64,000 nucleotides of DNA from the NCBI GenBank assembly GCA_902464405.1, contig CABQJD010000004.1, positions 62,001 to 126,000 on the forward strand, given 5' to 3'. The notes under the pieces were generated by a model. That model did not search any database and was not told the origin of the DNA. It saw only the letters and a program-made list of their open reading frames with translations. Positions 53,403 through 62,128 of the stretch are shown piece by piece (position 1 is the stretch's first letter; every line of letters starts with the position of its first letter). The position numbers and the translations under genes were made by a program. Origin of the DNA: an uncultured Actinomycetaceae bacterium (GTDB taxonomy: Bacteria > Actinomycetota > Actinomycetes > Actinomycetales > Actinomycetaceae).

Positions 53403-56400
53403 TTATTGCCGCTTACGCCTATATACGACTACGGCAGCACCCACCATAGACATTAGCCCAGCAGCAAACAAAGCGGACAGAGAGAGCGCAGAACCAGTAT
53501 TCGATAGCCCACGAGTGCCATTGCCGTTCGATCCATCCACAGGATTGCTGGGGCGAGGAGTCTCAGGCTCAGGATCAGGACTAGGACCAGGCTCAGGCTT
53601 CGACACAACAACCGTCTGAGCCTTATCACCCTTATCCTCATGCGTCACCACATGCTTGGACGGCTTATCCTCACCCTTAAACGCAATCTCGTTATCCGAC
53701 GTCGCAGTCTCAAACACGACATACGACACCCCAGGCTCCACCATCACATTCTCAAACGTCACCGTCTGCCTACCTGCCGCACTTGTCGGAGTAAACTTCA
53801 CCGACGCCTCAGCCACCTGCTGAGGATCCACACCCTCACCAAGCTTCATCAAACGACCAGACAACGTATACGACTGACCAACAACAAGACCCGCATAATT
53901 CACCGTATCAACAACAGTCTTAGCAGTCTTCCCATCAGCCACCAACGACAACGGAGCAGATTCCGAAGCAGAATTACCATCAACAGACACCGTCGTCTTC
54001 AACGACGAATCCGCCGGCCTATCAACACCAGGACCAGGCTCAGGCCCCGGACCAGGCGCAGGCACATCAGGCTTCGAGACAACAACCGTCTGAGCCTTAT
54101 CACCCTTATCCTCATGCTTCACCACATGTGGCGAATCAGGGCGTCCATCGTTGTTGCTGTCGTAGAGGTTAGTATTAACGGATGTTGCAGTTTCGAAGAC
54201 AACATAGGTTGCGCCTTCTTCGAGCTTCACATCACCAAAATTGAGCGTCCATGTACCGTTACCTGTTGCTGGATCAGCGGTAAAAGTATCGGTTGTGGTT
54301 GTTACTGCTTCTGCCTTGGTGCCATTATCGGTGATCTTATTTAATGTGCCAGTCACCTTGTATTGTTCACCTTTGACGAAACCGTTGTAGGTGATCGTAT
54401 CGGTCACAGTCACATTGTTTTTGACCTGATCGGCAGAGAGAGTGACTGGCTGGTCTTTAGCCGCAGCTTTGCCACCGGCGGTGACGGTTGTCGCGAGCGT
54501 GCCTGTTGGATTCACGAACGGATCTGGTTTTTTCGTGTTCGTGACTTTCACAAGCATATTCTGCTTATCGCGCGTTTCAACAGTAATAGCTGTAGAACCG
54601 TTGAAATCAATAGTCCCATCTTCTTTAACAGTGAATTTGGTGTCAGCTAGTTTCTCATAACCCTGAGGTACTACTTCTTCTGTGAGAATATAGGTTCCTG
54701 CTTCGAGCGTGACGGGAGTAGGAACAGTGAGTGTGTTCCAGCCCATACGCGGAACGTCCCCGCCTTTCTCGTAAGTAACTTTCAGGCGAGCACCCGTCAA
54801 GGGTTTACCGCCTTGGTCTACTTTTTGGAAGTCGTAGACGTGGCTCTTGGCAACCCTGTTGACGACCACCGTCTGCGCATCATCTTTAGCATCGACATGC
54901 GAGGCTACAGGCTGCGCTCCATCATTCACTTTTCCATCTTTAACGTCGTCTGCTTTGTAGACGCGTTCGAGAACGGTCAAACCATTTTCACCGTCAGTAA
55001 TATGCTTTGCTTCGATCTGAATCGGTACAGTCACCCGACCCGCATCTTCGCCATTCTTGACCGTGAAGGGCTGCTGAGCAGAACCGACAATATTCGCCTC
55101 ATCGCTCTCTTTGATGAGCGTTGCGACAGCCACATAGCTTCCAGCTTCGAAACCTGAATAATAGACCGTATCCTGCACGGTCAAATTCTCCAAATCCTTG
55201 GAGCCAGTGATGACAGAGGTATTTTTACCCAGGTGCTCAGTGCCGCGTTGGAGCGAGGCACTCGTCCCGATAAACGGTACTTTCTCATTAGCTACCGACA
55301 ATGCAGCCTTATCTTTATCAACTGTAGGCAGAGTTGCATGCCCCTCTTGATCAAAGGTATTCAAAACAACCTTGCCGTCTTGAGTAACAGTAAACTCTAC
55401 GCTGTCGCGGAGTTTTTTGTATCCGTCAGGCGCTTTTACCTCAGTAAGAGTATATCTGTCTGCTTCGAGTTCGAGTTTACTCTCGCTATCTGTCGTGTGC
55501 CACGTATATGTTTTAGCGTGGTCTGTTGTGGAAGTGACTGTAAATGTAGCGCCCGCAAGTAACTTGGTTGCGTTATTTTGTTCAGTTTTGCGGAAAGTAA
55601 CTGGATACTTTTTCGGCTCTTCTTTCACGTTCGCTAGCGTTACCGTCTTATCAGTTTGCGGCTTATACGTATCGCCGTCTTTAATTGAAAGGTTACCTTC
55701 ACCATCGACCATGAAATCAATCGGGTTAGCATGCTTATAACCAGCAGGGGGTTTACGCTCTTCTAACTGGTATCGGCCAGGAAGCAGTGAAACCTTCTTA
55801 CCTTCCGTAGCGCTAGAATCCCATGCACCCGCAATGCCGTTGACGTATTCTCCGGAGCCGTCTTCAAAGACTCGTCTCACAATAAGATTCGCACCAGCAA
55901 GCAGAGTATTTTTTTCGTTTACTTTCTTAACAGTAATCTCGTGTGTCTTACCGTCTGCTTGACGGTTTACCACAGTAAACACACCAGGAGCTTTCTGCTG
56001 GATCAGAGGCTGATCAAACTTATCGTTCTTCCACGCTTTGCCAGTTGCATCAACCTCTGCAACAGTATAGGTCTCCAATCCATCCTTATCCGGGATATTA
56101 AAAGTAATATCCTCACCAGTCCACTTCTGCTTCTCAACGCCTAGTGCTGGTTTACCGTTTTGAAGGAGCTGGAAATACACCTCAGGACGAGTAGCACTAG
56201 CATCAGCGCTCACGTTTTTCCAAGTTTTAGATACCTTTACAACGCCTGGAGTTGGCGCATTCTTCGTGTTCGTTACCTCAAATGATGTATCCGTCGTCTT
56301 TCTTACTTCGCCTGCAGTGTATCCTTCGGCAGACCAAGGAGAACCATCCTGTTTTACTTCCTTCACAGAATACTCTGCGAGTGATTGTTTGGATTGGATC

Positions 56401-57320
56401 GTAAACTTTGTCTGGTTGTCTACCATTTTTTGTGGCGTACCGAATTTAGTGTCGCCACGATAAAGCTGAATATATACGTCAGGAGTTTTCACGCCCGTCG
56501 CAACATTCTCCCATTTTTTCGTCACAGTAATATCTACAGGATCGTCCTTAAAACGACCAGTAAACAACGCCTGATAGCCAAGACCTGATACGAATGAGGG
56601 CTTATAACCGCGAAACTCCATCTTATCAAATGGAACCTTCACCGTATTCAACGCATCTCGAACTAAATAAAAAGCAGCTTGTTGCTCTTTCGAATAAAAC
56701 TTATCGAAAAGGTAGGGGTTTGCGTTAGGGCTAACGTTCAAACCGTCTGTCAAACGCCAGAATTCATTTTGGATAACCTGATAGAACGGATCGCGTGCTT
56801 TACCGTAGTCACCATTCCACACTTGCCCAACAATATCAGTGGGATCTTCGAGATAAATATAGGTCAACTTCGTGAAACGATCCCAATACTCATCTGCAGA
56901 GTGAGGGAGAACTGAATACACATGATTATCATTCATGAGTGTATACGTTGAGTCTTTAGTAAGGTCACGTTGCTGCTCAAAGATACCGTGCGGCTGACCA
57001 TCTTCAGAAATAGAGGGGAATTTTTTACCATTCGCAAGACAGAACGTGAAATTTTCTGCAATTTCACGCTTCTCATCCGAGGTCACCATGCTCAAACGAT
57101 TCGATGTACCAGCCGAATAATACTTCGAATCCCCCGAAACTCCTTGTCCGTCGTTCCGGAAACCTGCAGCAAACGCACTCCGCTGTAGACCAACCATCGC
57201 CGATACTATCAGCATGGCTACAAGTGCCACGCATACCAGCACCCGCCCCACATTACCAACACGAGTGCCATGAGTACTGGTACTGCTTGTGAATACTGGG
57301 TTCACTGGATTCAGCCCCAT
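53403..57320 (-). CDS. Sortase-anchored surface protein with thioester, Cna-B and VaFE-type domains
   Basis: The 1305-residue protein has a signal/anchor (residues about 27-52) and a thioester-like domain: Cys94 in FCLANGKKFP and Gln184 in VIQNEFWRLTDG are the expected thioester pair, which could bond covalently to host amines. Several Cna-B-like repeats follow (PVTFRKTEQNNATKLLAGAT, DFQKVDQGGKPLTGARL). Near the end two VaFE-type modules contain YVVFETATS and HEDKGDKAQTVVVSKP. The C-terminus has LSNTG, a hydrophobic helix and RRKRQ, a sortase signal with Ser instead of Pro. AAGGAG lies 5 nt before the ATG. No sortase gene is in the window. Confidence 0.92.
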   Translation of the reverse strand: MGLNPVNPVFTSSTSTHGTRVGNVGRVLVCVALVAMLIVSAMVGLQRSAFAAGFRNDGQGVSGDSKYYSAGTSNRLSMVTSDEKREIAENFTFCLANGKKFPSISEDGQPHGIFEQQRDLTKDSTYTLMNDNHVYSVLPHSADEYWDRFTKLTYIYLEDPTDIVGQVWNGDYGKARDPFYQVIQNEFWRLTDGLNVSPNANPYLFDKFYSKEQQAAFYLVRDALNTVKVPFDKMEFRGYKPSFVSGLGYQALFTGRFKDDPVDITVTKKWENVATGVKTPDVYIQLYRGDTKFGTPQKMVDNQTKFTIQSKQSLAEYSVKEVKQDGSPWSAEGYTAGEVRKTTDTSFEVTNTKNAPTPGVVKVSKTWKNVSADASATRPEVYFQLLQNGKPALGVEKQKWTGEDITFNIPDKDGLETYTVAEVDATGKAWKNDKFDQPLIQQKAPGVFTVVNRQADGKTHEITVKKVNEKNTLLAGANLIVRRVFEDGSGEYVNGIAGAWDSSATEGKKVSLLPGRYQLEERKPPAGYKHANPIDFMVDGEGNLSIKDGDTYKPQTDKTVTLANVKEEPKKYPVTFRKTEQNNATKLLAGATFTVTSTTDHAKTYTWHTTDSESKLELEADRYTLTEVKAPDGYKKLRDSVEFTVTQDGKVVLNTFDQEGHATLPTVDKDKAALSVANEKVPFIGTSASLQRGTEHLGKNTSVITGSKDLENLTVQDTVYYSGFEAGSYVAVATLIKESDEANIVGSAQQPFTVKNGEDAGRVTVPIQIEAKHITDGENGLTVLERVYKADDVKDGKVNDGAQPVASHVDAKDDAQTVVVNRVAKSHVYDFQKVDQGGKPLTGARLKVTYEKGGDVPRMGWNTLTVPTPVTLEAGTYILTEEVVPQGYEKLADTKFTVKEDGTIDFNGSTAITVETRDKQNMLVKVTNTKKPDPFVNPTGTLATTVTAGGKAAAKDQPVTLSADQVKNNVTVTDTITYNGFVKGEQYKVTGTLNKITDNGTKAEAVTTTTDTFTADPATGNGTWTLNFGDVKLEEGATYVVFETATSVNTNLYDSNNDGRPDSPHVVKHEDKGDKAQTVVVSKPDVPAPGPGPEPGPGVDRPADSSLKTTVSVDGNSASESAPLSLVADGKTAKTVVDTVNYAGLVVGQSYTLSGRLMKLGEGVDPQQVAEASVKFTPTSAAGRQTVTFENVMVEPGVSYVVFETATSDNEIAFKGEDKPSKHVVTHEDKGDKAQTVVVSKPEPGPSPDPEPETPRPSNPVDGSNGNGTRGLSNTGSALSLSALFAAGLMSMVGAAVVVYRRKRQ

Positions 57321-57422
57321 GAATTCTCCTTATTTTCGCCACACACCCACGTATGCCAAAAGCACGAAACTATCACAACAGTGCGCGGAACATAGACACG
57401 TTACCCGAAAACTCTACCCTTC

Positions 57423-57430
57423 GGGGGGGG
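57423..57430. repeat. G8/C8 homopolymer upstream of the surface protein gene
   Basis: Eight G on the plus strand (C8 on the coding strand) lie about 103-110 bp before the surface protein start, in its likely promoter region. Length change by slippage could switch expression; this is inference. Confidence 0.7.
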
Positions 57431-57493
57431 CAGCGCAACATAGCGCATACAGAAAGCAAAACTATATAAAAGCAAAAGAAGGATACTAGTATC

Positions 57494-57544
57494 ATGCACG
57501 CTTACAACAGCCTACATCTGACATCTATGCTTTTAGCTATATAG
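57494..57544 (+). CDS. 16-residue microORF followed by a terminator
   Basis: The frame encodes MHAYNSLHLTSMLLAI. AAGGA lies 10 nt before the ATG, with a 12-bp palindrome between. A strong terminator hairpin begins 5 nt after the stop codon. A TATATA-like -10 lies near 57461. The layout is that of an independent short transcript, as for a leader peptide, small protein or regulatory RNA. Downstream of the terminator no gene starts for 500 bp. Confidence 0.35.
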   Translation: MHAYNSLHLTSMLLAI

Positions 57545-57548
57545 CAAA

Positions 57549-57610
57549 AAGTTAAGCCTTGAGCGTCTAGCCGAACGCCGATTGCTCGGGAACTACTCAA
57601 GGCTTAACTT
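57549..57610 (+). terminator. Strong intrinsic terminator without an assigned gene
   Basis: AAGTTAAGCCTTGAG (57549-57563) pairs with CTCAAGGCTTAACTT (57596-57610), followed by CTTTAATTTTATT. The 32-nt loop has its own partial pairing. Its direction fits a plus-strand transcript. Confidence 0.75.
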
Positions 57611-57837
57611 CTTTAATTTTATTACATAAAACTGCAATATGCTACTAAACTTCACCTACTCAAGAGGAGCCATCTTTCCAAAACCTCCTCAAGAAAGCAC
57701 ATGCACCTTTACCTTGCGACAACACTTAAGAAACGTATATACGCATAGCGCAGATACACACCAATAGCATTTGAGGCGATTTTATAGTAAACATAAACAC
57801 AACGATTTATCTAGAAGTCTTTTGGTTTCTCGAATAG

Positions 57838-58061
57838 GCATGTTATTTCAACAAACCTATTGACGTCGGCGCCAAAAAGGACAATCCACTTATCGTAAGC
57901 AAAGATGAACACAAGGCAGATCTACACTCAAGAATCTTGAAGAAAGCAAAATGAGCATATACGCGATTGGCGTATCCCAAGAAGAAGATTTTTGGTTATT
58001 GCCACGTTTCGTGCCGCGTCCTGCAAGCCCGATAATCACGTCTGGCTCTGGAAGTTTATAG
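57838..58061 (+). pseudogene. Two tiny coupled reading frames, probable gene relic
   Basis: An open frame from 57838 encodes CYFNKPIDVGAKKDNPLIVS and continues to a TGA at 57952-57954 without a start codon. It overlaps by ATGA the ATG (57951) of a 36-residue frame, MSIYAIGVSQEEDFWLLPRF..., ending at 58061. The first looks like the 3' end of a real protein gene and the coupling supports former coding function. I do not recognise either sequence. Confidence 0.25.
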
Positions 58062-58101
58062 CAAGGAGAACGCCTAGCGAAAATTCTTCTCTAAAACCGC
58101 C

Positions 58102-58114
58102 TATACTAAAGACG
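58102..58114 (+). promoter_or_regulatory. -10 box for a leaderless helicase mRNA
   Basis: TATACT (58102-58107) lies 6 nt before GTG 58114. There is no ribosome site, so transcription likely begins at the start codon. Confidence 0.55.
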
Positions 58115-61080
58115 TGACGTCACCGCTTACTTCTTCTGGTTCTCAGCAGCCTGCCTTCTCTTCTCAGGCACAGCCTGATGGCTCGCAGTGCACACAGCAA
58201 CCAACTACCGACGCACACTCCACCAAGCCTCAATCCGCAAACCCTCCGCTCAACCTCGCTCTTGACCGCCTCGAAGATCAGTACGGTCTCACACCTCCAC
58301 CTGAGCACATTGCCGATGCTTTTACCACATGGGTAGCTAGTACTGGGCGCGATATGTATCCACATCAGGAAGATGCACTGCTCGCAATTGTGGCAGGCGA
58401 CCACGTGATCGCGACCACTCCTACTGGCTCAGGAAAATCACTCATAGCAGCACAGGCGCTTTTCACCGCACTCGCTACTGGGCAAACGGGCTATTACACC
58501 GCACCTCTCAAAGCTCTAGTCTCCGAGAAATTTTTCGAGCTCATCAGCTTATTTGGCGCTCACAACGTTGGCATGGTCACAGGCGACGTATCCATCAACC
58601 CCGATGCTCCTATTATCTGCGCTACTGCCGAGATTCTTGCCAACATCGCTTTGCGCGAAGGCTCCGATGCCGACGTAGGAATTGCGGTGGCAGACGAATT
58701 CCATTTTTACGCAGATCCGCAACGAGGCTGGGCATGGCAAGTGCCAATTCTGGAGCTGACAGCGACGCAGCACGTTCTTCTTTCCGCTACGCTTGGCGAT
58801 ACGTCATGGCTTGAGCAGGATCTCGAAAAGCGAACTGGGCGCTCCGTTTCAGTGATTAGCAACGCCGAACGTCCCGTTCCTCTGCACTACACATGGAGCC
58901 TCGACCCCATCGGTGAAGTAATTCAAGATCTCGTCGCTTCTCATATGGCACCAGTATACGTGGTCTATTTTTCACAGCGCGAAGCAGTAGCCGGAGCACA
59001 ATCCCTGCTTGGCATGAGCCTTATCAGCCGCGAGCGCAAAGAGCAGATCGCCGCCACACTTGGAAATTTTCGATTTGGCAAAGGTTTCGGGCAAACACTT
59101 TCAAAGCTCCTGCGCTCAGGTATCGGAGTACATCATGCGGGGCTTCTCCCCCGATACCGCAGGCTCGTGGAACGTCTCACGCAGGAAGGGCTGCTCGCCG
59201 TCATCTGCGGAACCGATACTTTAGGCGTTGGCATCAACGTTCCTATCCGTACTGTGCTTTTGAGTGCACTCACTAAATTTGATGGCGCTAAAATGCGGCA
59301 TCTGAATGCACGAGAGTTTCATCAAATAGCAGGGCGTGCTGGGCGAGCCGGTTTCGATACGATCGGCTACGTCGTCATACAAGCGCCCGAATATGAAATC
59401 GAAAATGAACGCCGCTTGCGTAAAGCTGGCGACGACCCACTAAAAATTAAGCGGGTGCAGAAGGTAAAGCCTGAAGAGGGCAAGCTGCAGTGGAGCAAGA
59501 GCACTTTTGAGAAGCTCCGCGATAAAGCGCCAGAGACTCTCACCTCCCGCCTACATATCAGCCATGCAATGATCCTTAATCTCATGCAGCGCACAGACCC
59601 AATCGCCGCTGTGTGGCACCTGCTACTTACTAACCACGAACCGCCTGCACGCCGCGTGCAGCTCATCAAAGCAATGCTGGAAATCACCTCATCGCTTGAA
59701 CTTGCTGGGGTGCTCGAACGTCGTGCGCAAGACTGGCATGAGCTGGTTTTGCAAAGCACAGTAGCACCACAAAGCATATTCCCCACGCAGAGCACGCCAT
59801 TCGCACAAAACACAGCACCGGCGCAAAGTGCAATGCACCAACAAAACTTACTTCCCTCATCAAACGTAATGCTCCCACAAAACTCACCTTCCTCGCACAA
59901 CCCGACACCACCGTCACCTCCTCTTATCTACTTCACAAAAGACGTACCCAGTGATTTTGCCCTGAATGCGCCGCTCTCCCCTTTTGCGCTCTGCGCATTA
60001 GACCTGCTCGATCCTGATTCTGATTCTTATGCACTCGACGTCGTCTCTGTGATCGAGGCAGTCCAGGAAGATCCAACTGCAGCTCTTATCGCTCAACGCA
60101 AAGCAGCGCGCAGTGAACTAATCGGCAAGCTCAAGAGCGAGGGCGTGGAATACAGCGAACGCATGGCGCTAGCAGATGAGGTGAGCTGGCCGATGCCACT
60201 AGCTGAACTGCTTGAACCCGCATTGGATACCTATGCAGGGTCAAATCCGTGGGTGCGCAGTCACGAGCTTTCCCCGAAGAGTATCGTGCGCGAGCTGATC
60301 GAAACGGCAAGCACGTTTACGGAATTTATCTCTCGCTATGATCTGCAGCGCTCAGAAGGTGTACTCCTGCGATATCTCACGGATACATATCGCGCTATGC
60401 GCCAGATTATCCCTTCTTCAGCTCGCGATGAGGAAGTAGATGCAATTATTGCGTGGCTTGGCTCTCTCGTCCGTTCAATTGATTCATCACTTCTCGATGA
60501 GTGGGAAGCACTGGCTGCAGGGCATATAGCGCAAGACGAACTAAATACCCATAGCGCAAAATCTTCATGCGCTGACGATGACGCCACGAGCGGTGTCGAA
60601 TTTGCCTTTGGCGCTGCTCCTGATGGCAGCGTAGCATTTTCACGTAATAAGCATGCACTTCGCACAACACTGCGCAACGCTATGTTTGCTATCGTGGAAG
60701 CACTCGAACGAGACGATCTGGAAGCTCTGGCAGAGCGCTACGGCTCAGATGGCTGGAATCTGGAGCGCTGGGACGAAGCAGCCGAACGCTACTGGAATGA
60801 ATACGAGTACCTCGGAATTGACCAAGCCGCGAGAGGCTCTCAGTATTTCAGCGTGATTGAAGACCCTTCACTCGCAGACCTTATTCAGGCGGGGACGGAT
60901 CCCGACCAAGCTGCCGATTGGCTGGAGCAGCGTCACGCTGGGCGCCTGTGGCTTGCACGCCAGATTATTGATGACGGCGATGGCAATGGCGATTGGCAAG
61001 TGACGGCACTCGCAGATTTAGATGCGTCTGATGAAGAAAATACACTGGTACTTCATATGTTGATGTTTGGAGAACGATAG
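58114..61080 (+). CDS. Ski2-like DExH helicase with DUF3516-type C-terminus
   Basis: The 988-residue protein has Walker A ATTPTGSGKSLIA (about residue 108), DEFHFYADPQRG (motif II, DExH), LLSATLGD (motif III), GIGVHHAGLLPRYR, and HQIAGRAGRAGFDTIGYVV (motif VI). This is the actinobacterial RNA/DNA helicase family related to Ski2/Mtr4. A Ser/Thr/Pro/Asn/Gln-rich insert (encoded by about 59750-59930) splits the helicase core from the C-terminal domain, and a Gln/Ser-rich N-terminal extension of about 40 residues is unusual. Role is likely RNA turnover, by family. GTG start, leaderless. Confidence 0.88.
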   Translation: MTSPLTSSGSQQPAFSSQAQPDGSQCTQQPTTDAHSTKPQSANPPLNLALDRLEDQYGLTPPPEHIADAFTTWVASTGRDMYPHQEDALLAIVAGDHVIATTPTGSGKSLIAAQALFTALATGQTGYYTAPLKALVSEKFFELISLFGAHNVGMVTGDVSINPDAPIICATAEILANIALREGSDADVGIAVADEFHFYADPQRGWAWQVPILELTATQHVLLSATLGDTSWLEQDLEKRTGRSVSVISNAERPVPLHYTWSLDPIGEVIQDLVASHMAPVYVVYFSQREAVAGAQSLLGMSLISRERKEQIAATLGNFRFGKGFGQTLSKLLRSGIGVHHAGLLPRYRRLVERLTQEGLLAVICGTDTLGVGINVPIRTVLLSALTKFDGAKMRHLNAREFHQIAGRAGRAGFDTIGYVVIQAPEYEIENERRLRKAGDDPLKIKRVQKVKPEEGKLQWSKSTFEKLRDKAPETLTSRLHISHAMILNLMQRTDPIAAVWHLLLTNHEPPARRVQLIKAMLEITSSLELAGVLERRAQDWHELVLQSTVAPQSIFPTQSTPFAQNTAPAQSAMHQQNLLPSSNVMLPQNSPSSHNPTPPSPPLIYFTKDVPSDFALNAPLSPFALCALDLLDPDSDSYALDVVSVIEAVQEDPTAALIAQRKAARSELIGKLKSEGVEYSERMALADEVSWPMPLAELLEPALDTYAGSNPWVRSHELSPKSIVRELIETASTFTEFISRYDLQRSEGVLLRYLTDTYRAMRQIIPSSARDEEVDAIIAWLGSLVRSIDSSLLDEWEALAAGHIAQDELNTHSAKSSCADDDATSGVEFAFGAAPDGSVAFSRNKHALRTTLRNAMFAIVEALERDDLEALAERYGSDGWNLERWDEAAERYWNEYEYLGIDQAARGSQYFSVIEDPSLADLIQAGTDPDQAADWLEQRHAGRLWLARQIIDDGDGNGDWQVTALADLDASDEENTLVLHMLMFGER

Positions 61081-61082
61081 AT

Positions 61083-61973
61083 ATGGGAAAAATTGCAGAG
61101 AATATCGCTGCTGTGCGCTCACGTATCGCAGCTTCAGAAGAACGCGCTGGTCGCTCAGCTGGTTCGGTACAGCTCATGCTCGCCGCGAAATATCAACCTT
61201 TGGATAATCTTCTTCAAGCTCTTGCTGCAGGGGAACGCTTTTTTGGGCACAATATCATTCAGCAGCTCAAAACGGCTGAAGAGGGACTTCATGCCGTCCA
61301 GCTGGCAGCTTTCGGCTCTACTTCTGCTACCCACCTCGCCTCTGCTCCTGCCTCGGCTCCCGACTCTACTCGCGGTTTTTCAGATCGAGCCACTTCAGAT
61401 TCCACTCTTTCGGATCGCACTCTTTCGGATCTCGATGCGCTGGATCTTGACCTTCCCGCTCTTGACTTTTCGCATACCACCACTGTGATTGGGCATGTGC
61501 AATCAAATAAACTTTCTGCAGCTATGCACTACGCTCAACGTATCGATACTGTTGATAGCTTCACAACAGCCGAGCAAATTGAGCGCCGCCAAAAAGCACG
61601 TATCGCAGCAGGTGGCGTAGAAGATTGTGCCTATCCGATTTTGCTGCAGGTCAATTCTTCGGGAGCGCCTACACAGTTTGGCTGTGAGCCTGGGGGATTG
61701 ATAGACATGGCTGAGCGCATCTGCGAGCTTCCTCATGTGCGTATCGATGGGCTAATGACAATTGGCGCGAATACACCAGATAATACGAACGAAGTAATCC
61801 GCTCCTTTGAACTAACTCGCGAGCTAGGAGCACAGTTACAAGAAATTCCTGGACTAGAAAAAGCCACAACGCTTTCGATGGGTATGAGCCACGATTTAGA
61901 GCTAGCAATTGAGCATGGCAGCACGGAAATCCGCATTGGTACCGCTATCTTCGGTGCGCGCACACAAAAATAA
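61083..61973 (+). CDS. YggS-family PLP homeostasis protein
   Basis: The 296-residue product has the PLP-lysine region LMLAAKYQPLDNLLQAL near the N-terminus, GHVQSNKL after the insert, and the C-terminal THGSTEIRIGTAIFGAR (here EHGSTEIRIG). YggS proteins bind PLP and maintain its balance but are not known to be enzymes. Usual length is about 230; here a Ser/Thr/Asp/Leu-rich insert of some 50 residues (about residues 80-130; e.g. SDSTLSDRTLSDLDALDLDL) is present. It starts 2 nt after the helicase stop on the same strand. Confidence 0.92.
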   Translation: MGKIAENIAAVRSRIAASEERAGRSAGSVQLMLAAKYQPLDNLLQALAAGERFFGHNIIQQLKTAEEGLHAVQLAAFGSTSATHLASAPASAPDSTRGFSDRATSDSTLSDRTLSDLDALDLDLPALDFSHTTTVIGHVQSNKLSAAMHYAQRIDTVDSFTTAEQIERRQKARIAAGGVEDCAYPILLQVNSSGAPTQFGCEPGGLIDMAERICELPHVRIDGLMTIGANTPDNTNEVIRSFELTRELGAQLQEIPGLEKATTLSMGMSHDLELAIEHGSTEIRIGTAIFGARTQK

Positions 61974-62015
61974 CATAACCTCAATAAATACAAGAAGATA
62001 CACACATTTAGCAAA

Positions 62016-62056
62016 TGTGCCAGGGCTGAACGCAATTTCATTCAGACCCTAGCACA
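62016..62056. terminator. Hairpin between convergent yggS and pflA
   Basis: TGTGC-CAGGG-C-TGAA (62016-62030) pairs with TTCA-GA-CCCT-A-GCACA (62041-62056) around CGCAATTTCA, with small mismatches. There is no long T-run on either side. Confidence 0.55.
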
Positions 62057-62128
62057 TCTATATGCATAGAAAGATAAAGTAAGGTTCCGCACTGGGATAA
62101 GTGCTGTTTCAGCTAAAAGCGCTTATTA

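Larger units (their letters stand above)
57321..58113. other. 793-bp divergent intergenic region with small unexplained elements
   Basis: It lies between the surface protein start (minus) and the helicase start (plus). It holds the C/G tract, a 12-bp palindrome GATACTAGTATC (57482-57493), a 16-residue microORF with its own terminator (57494-57610), and two tiny overlapping frames at 57838-58061. None matches a family I know. Confidence 0.6.

Noticed and set aside
53640..54344. Arg/His-rich plus-strand frame
   Set aside because: Shadow of the repetitive surface protein; the RR/TR-rich sequence reflects the Thr/Val codons of the repeats.
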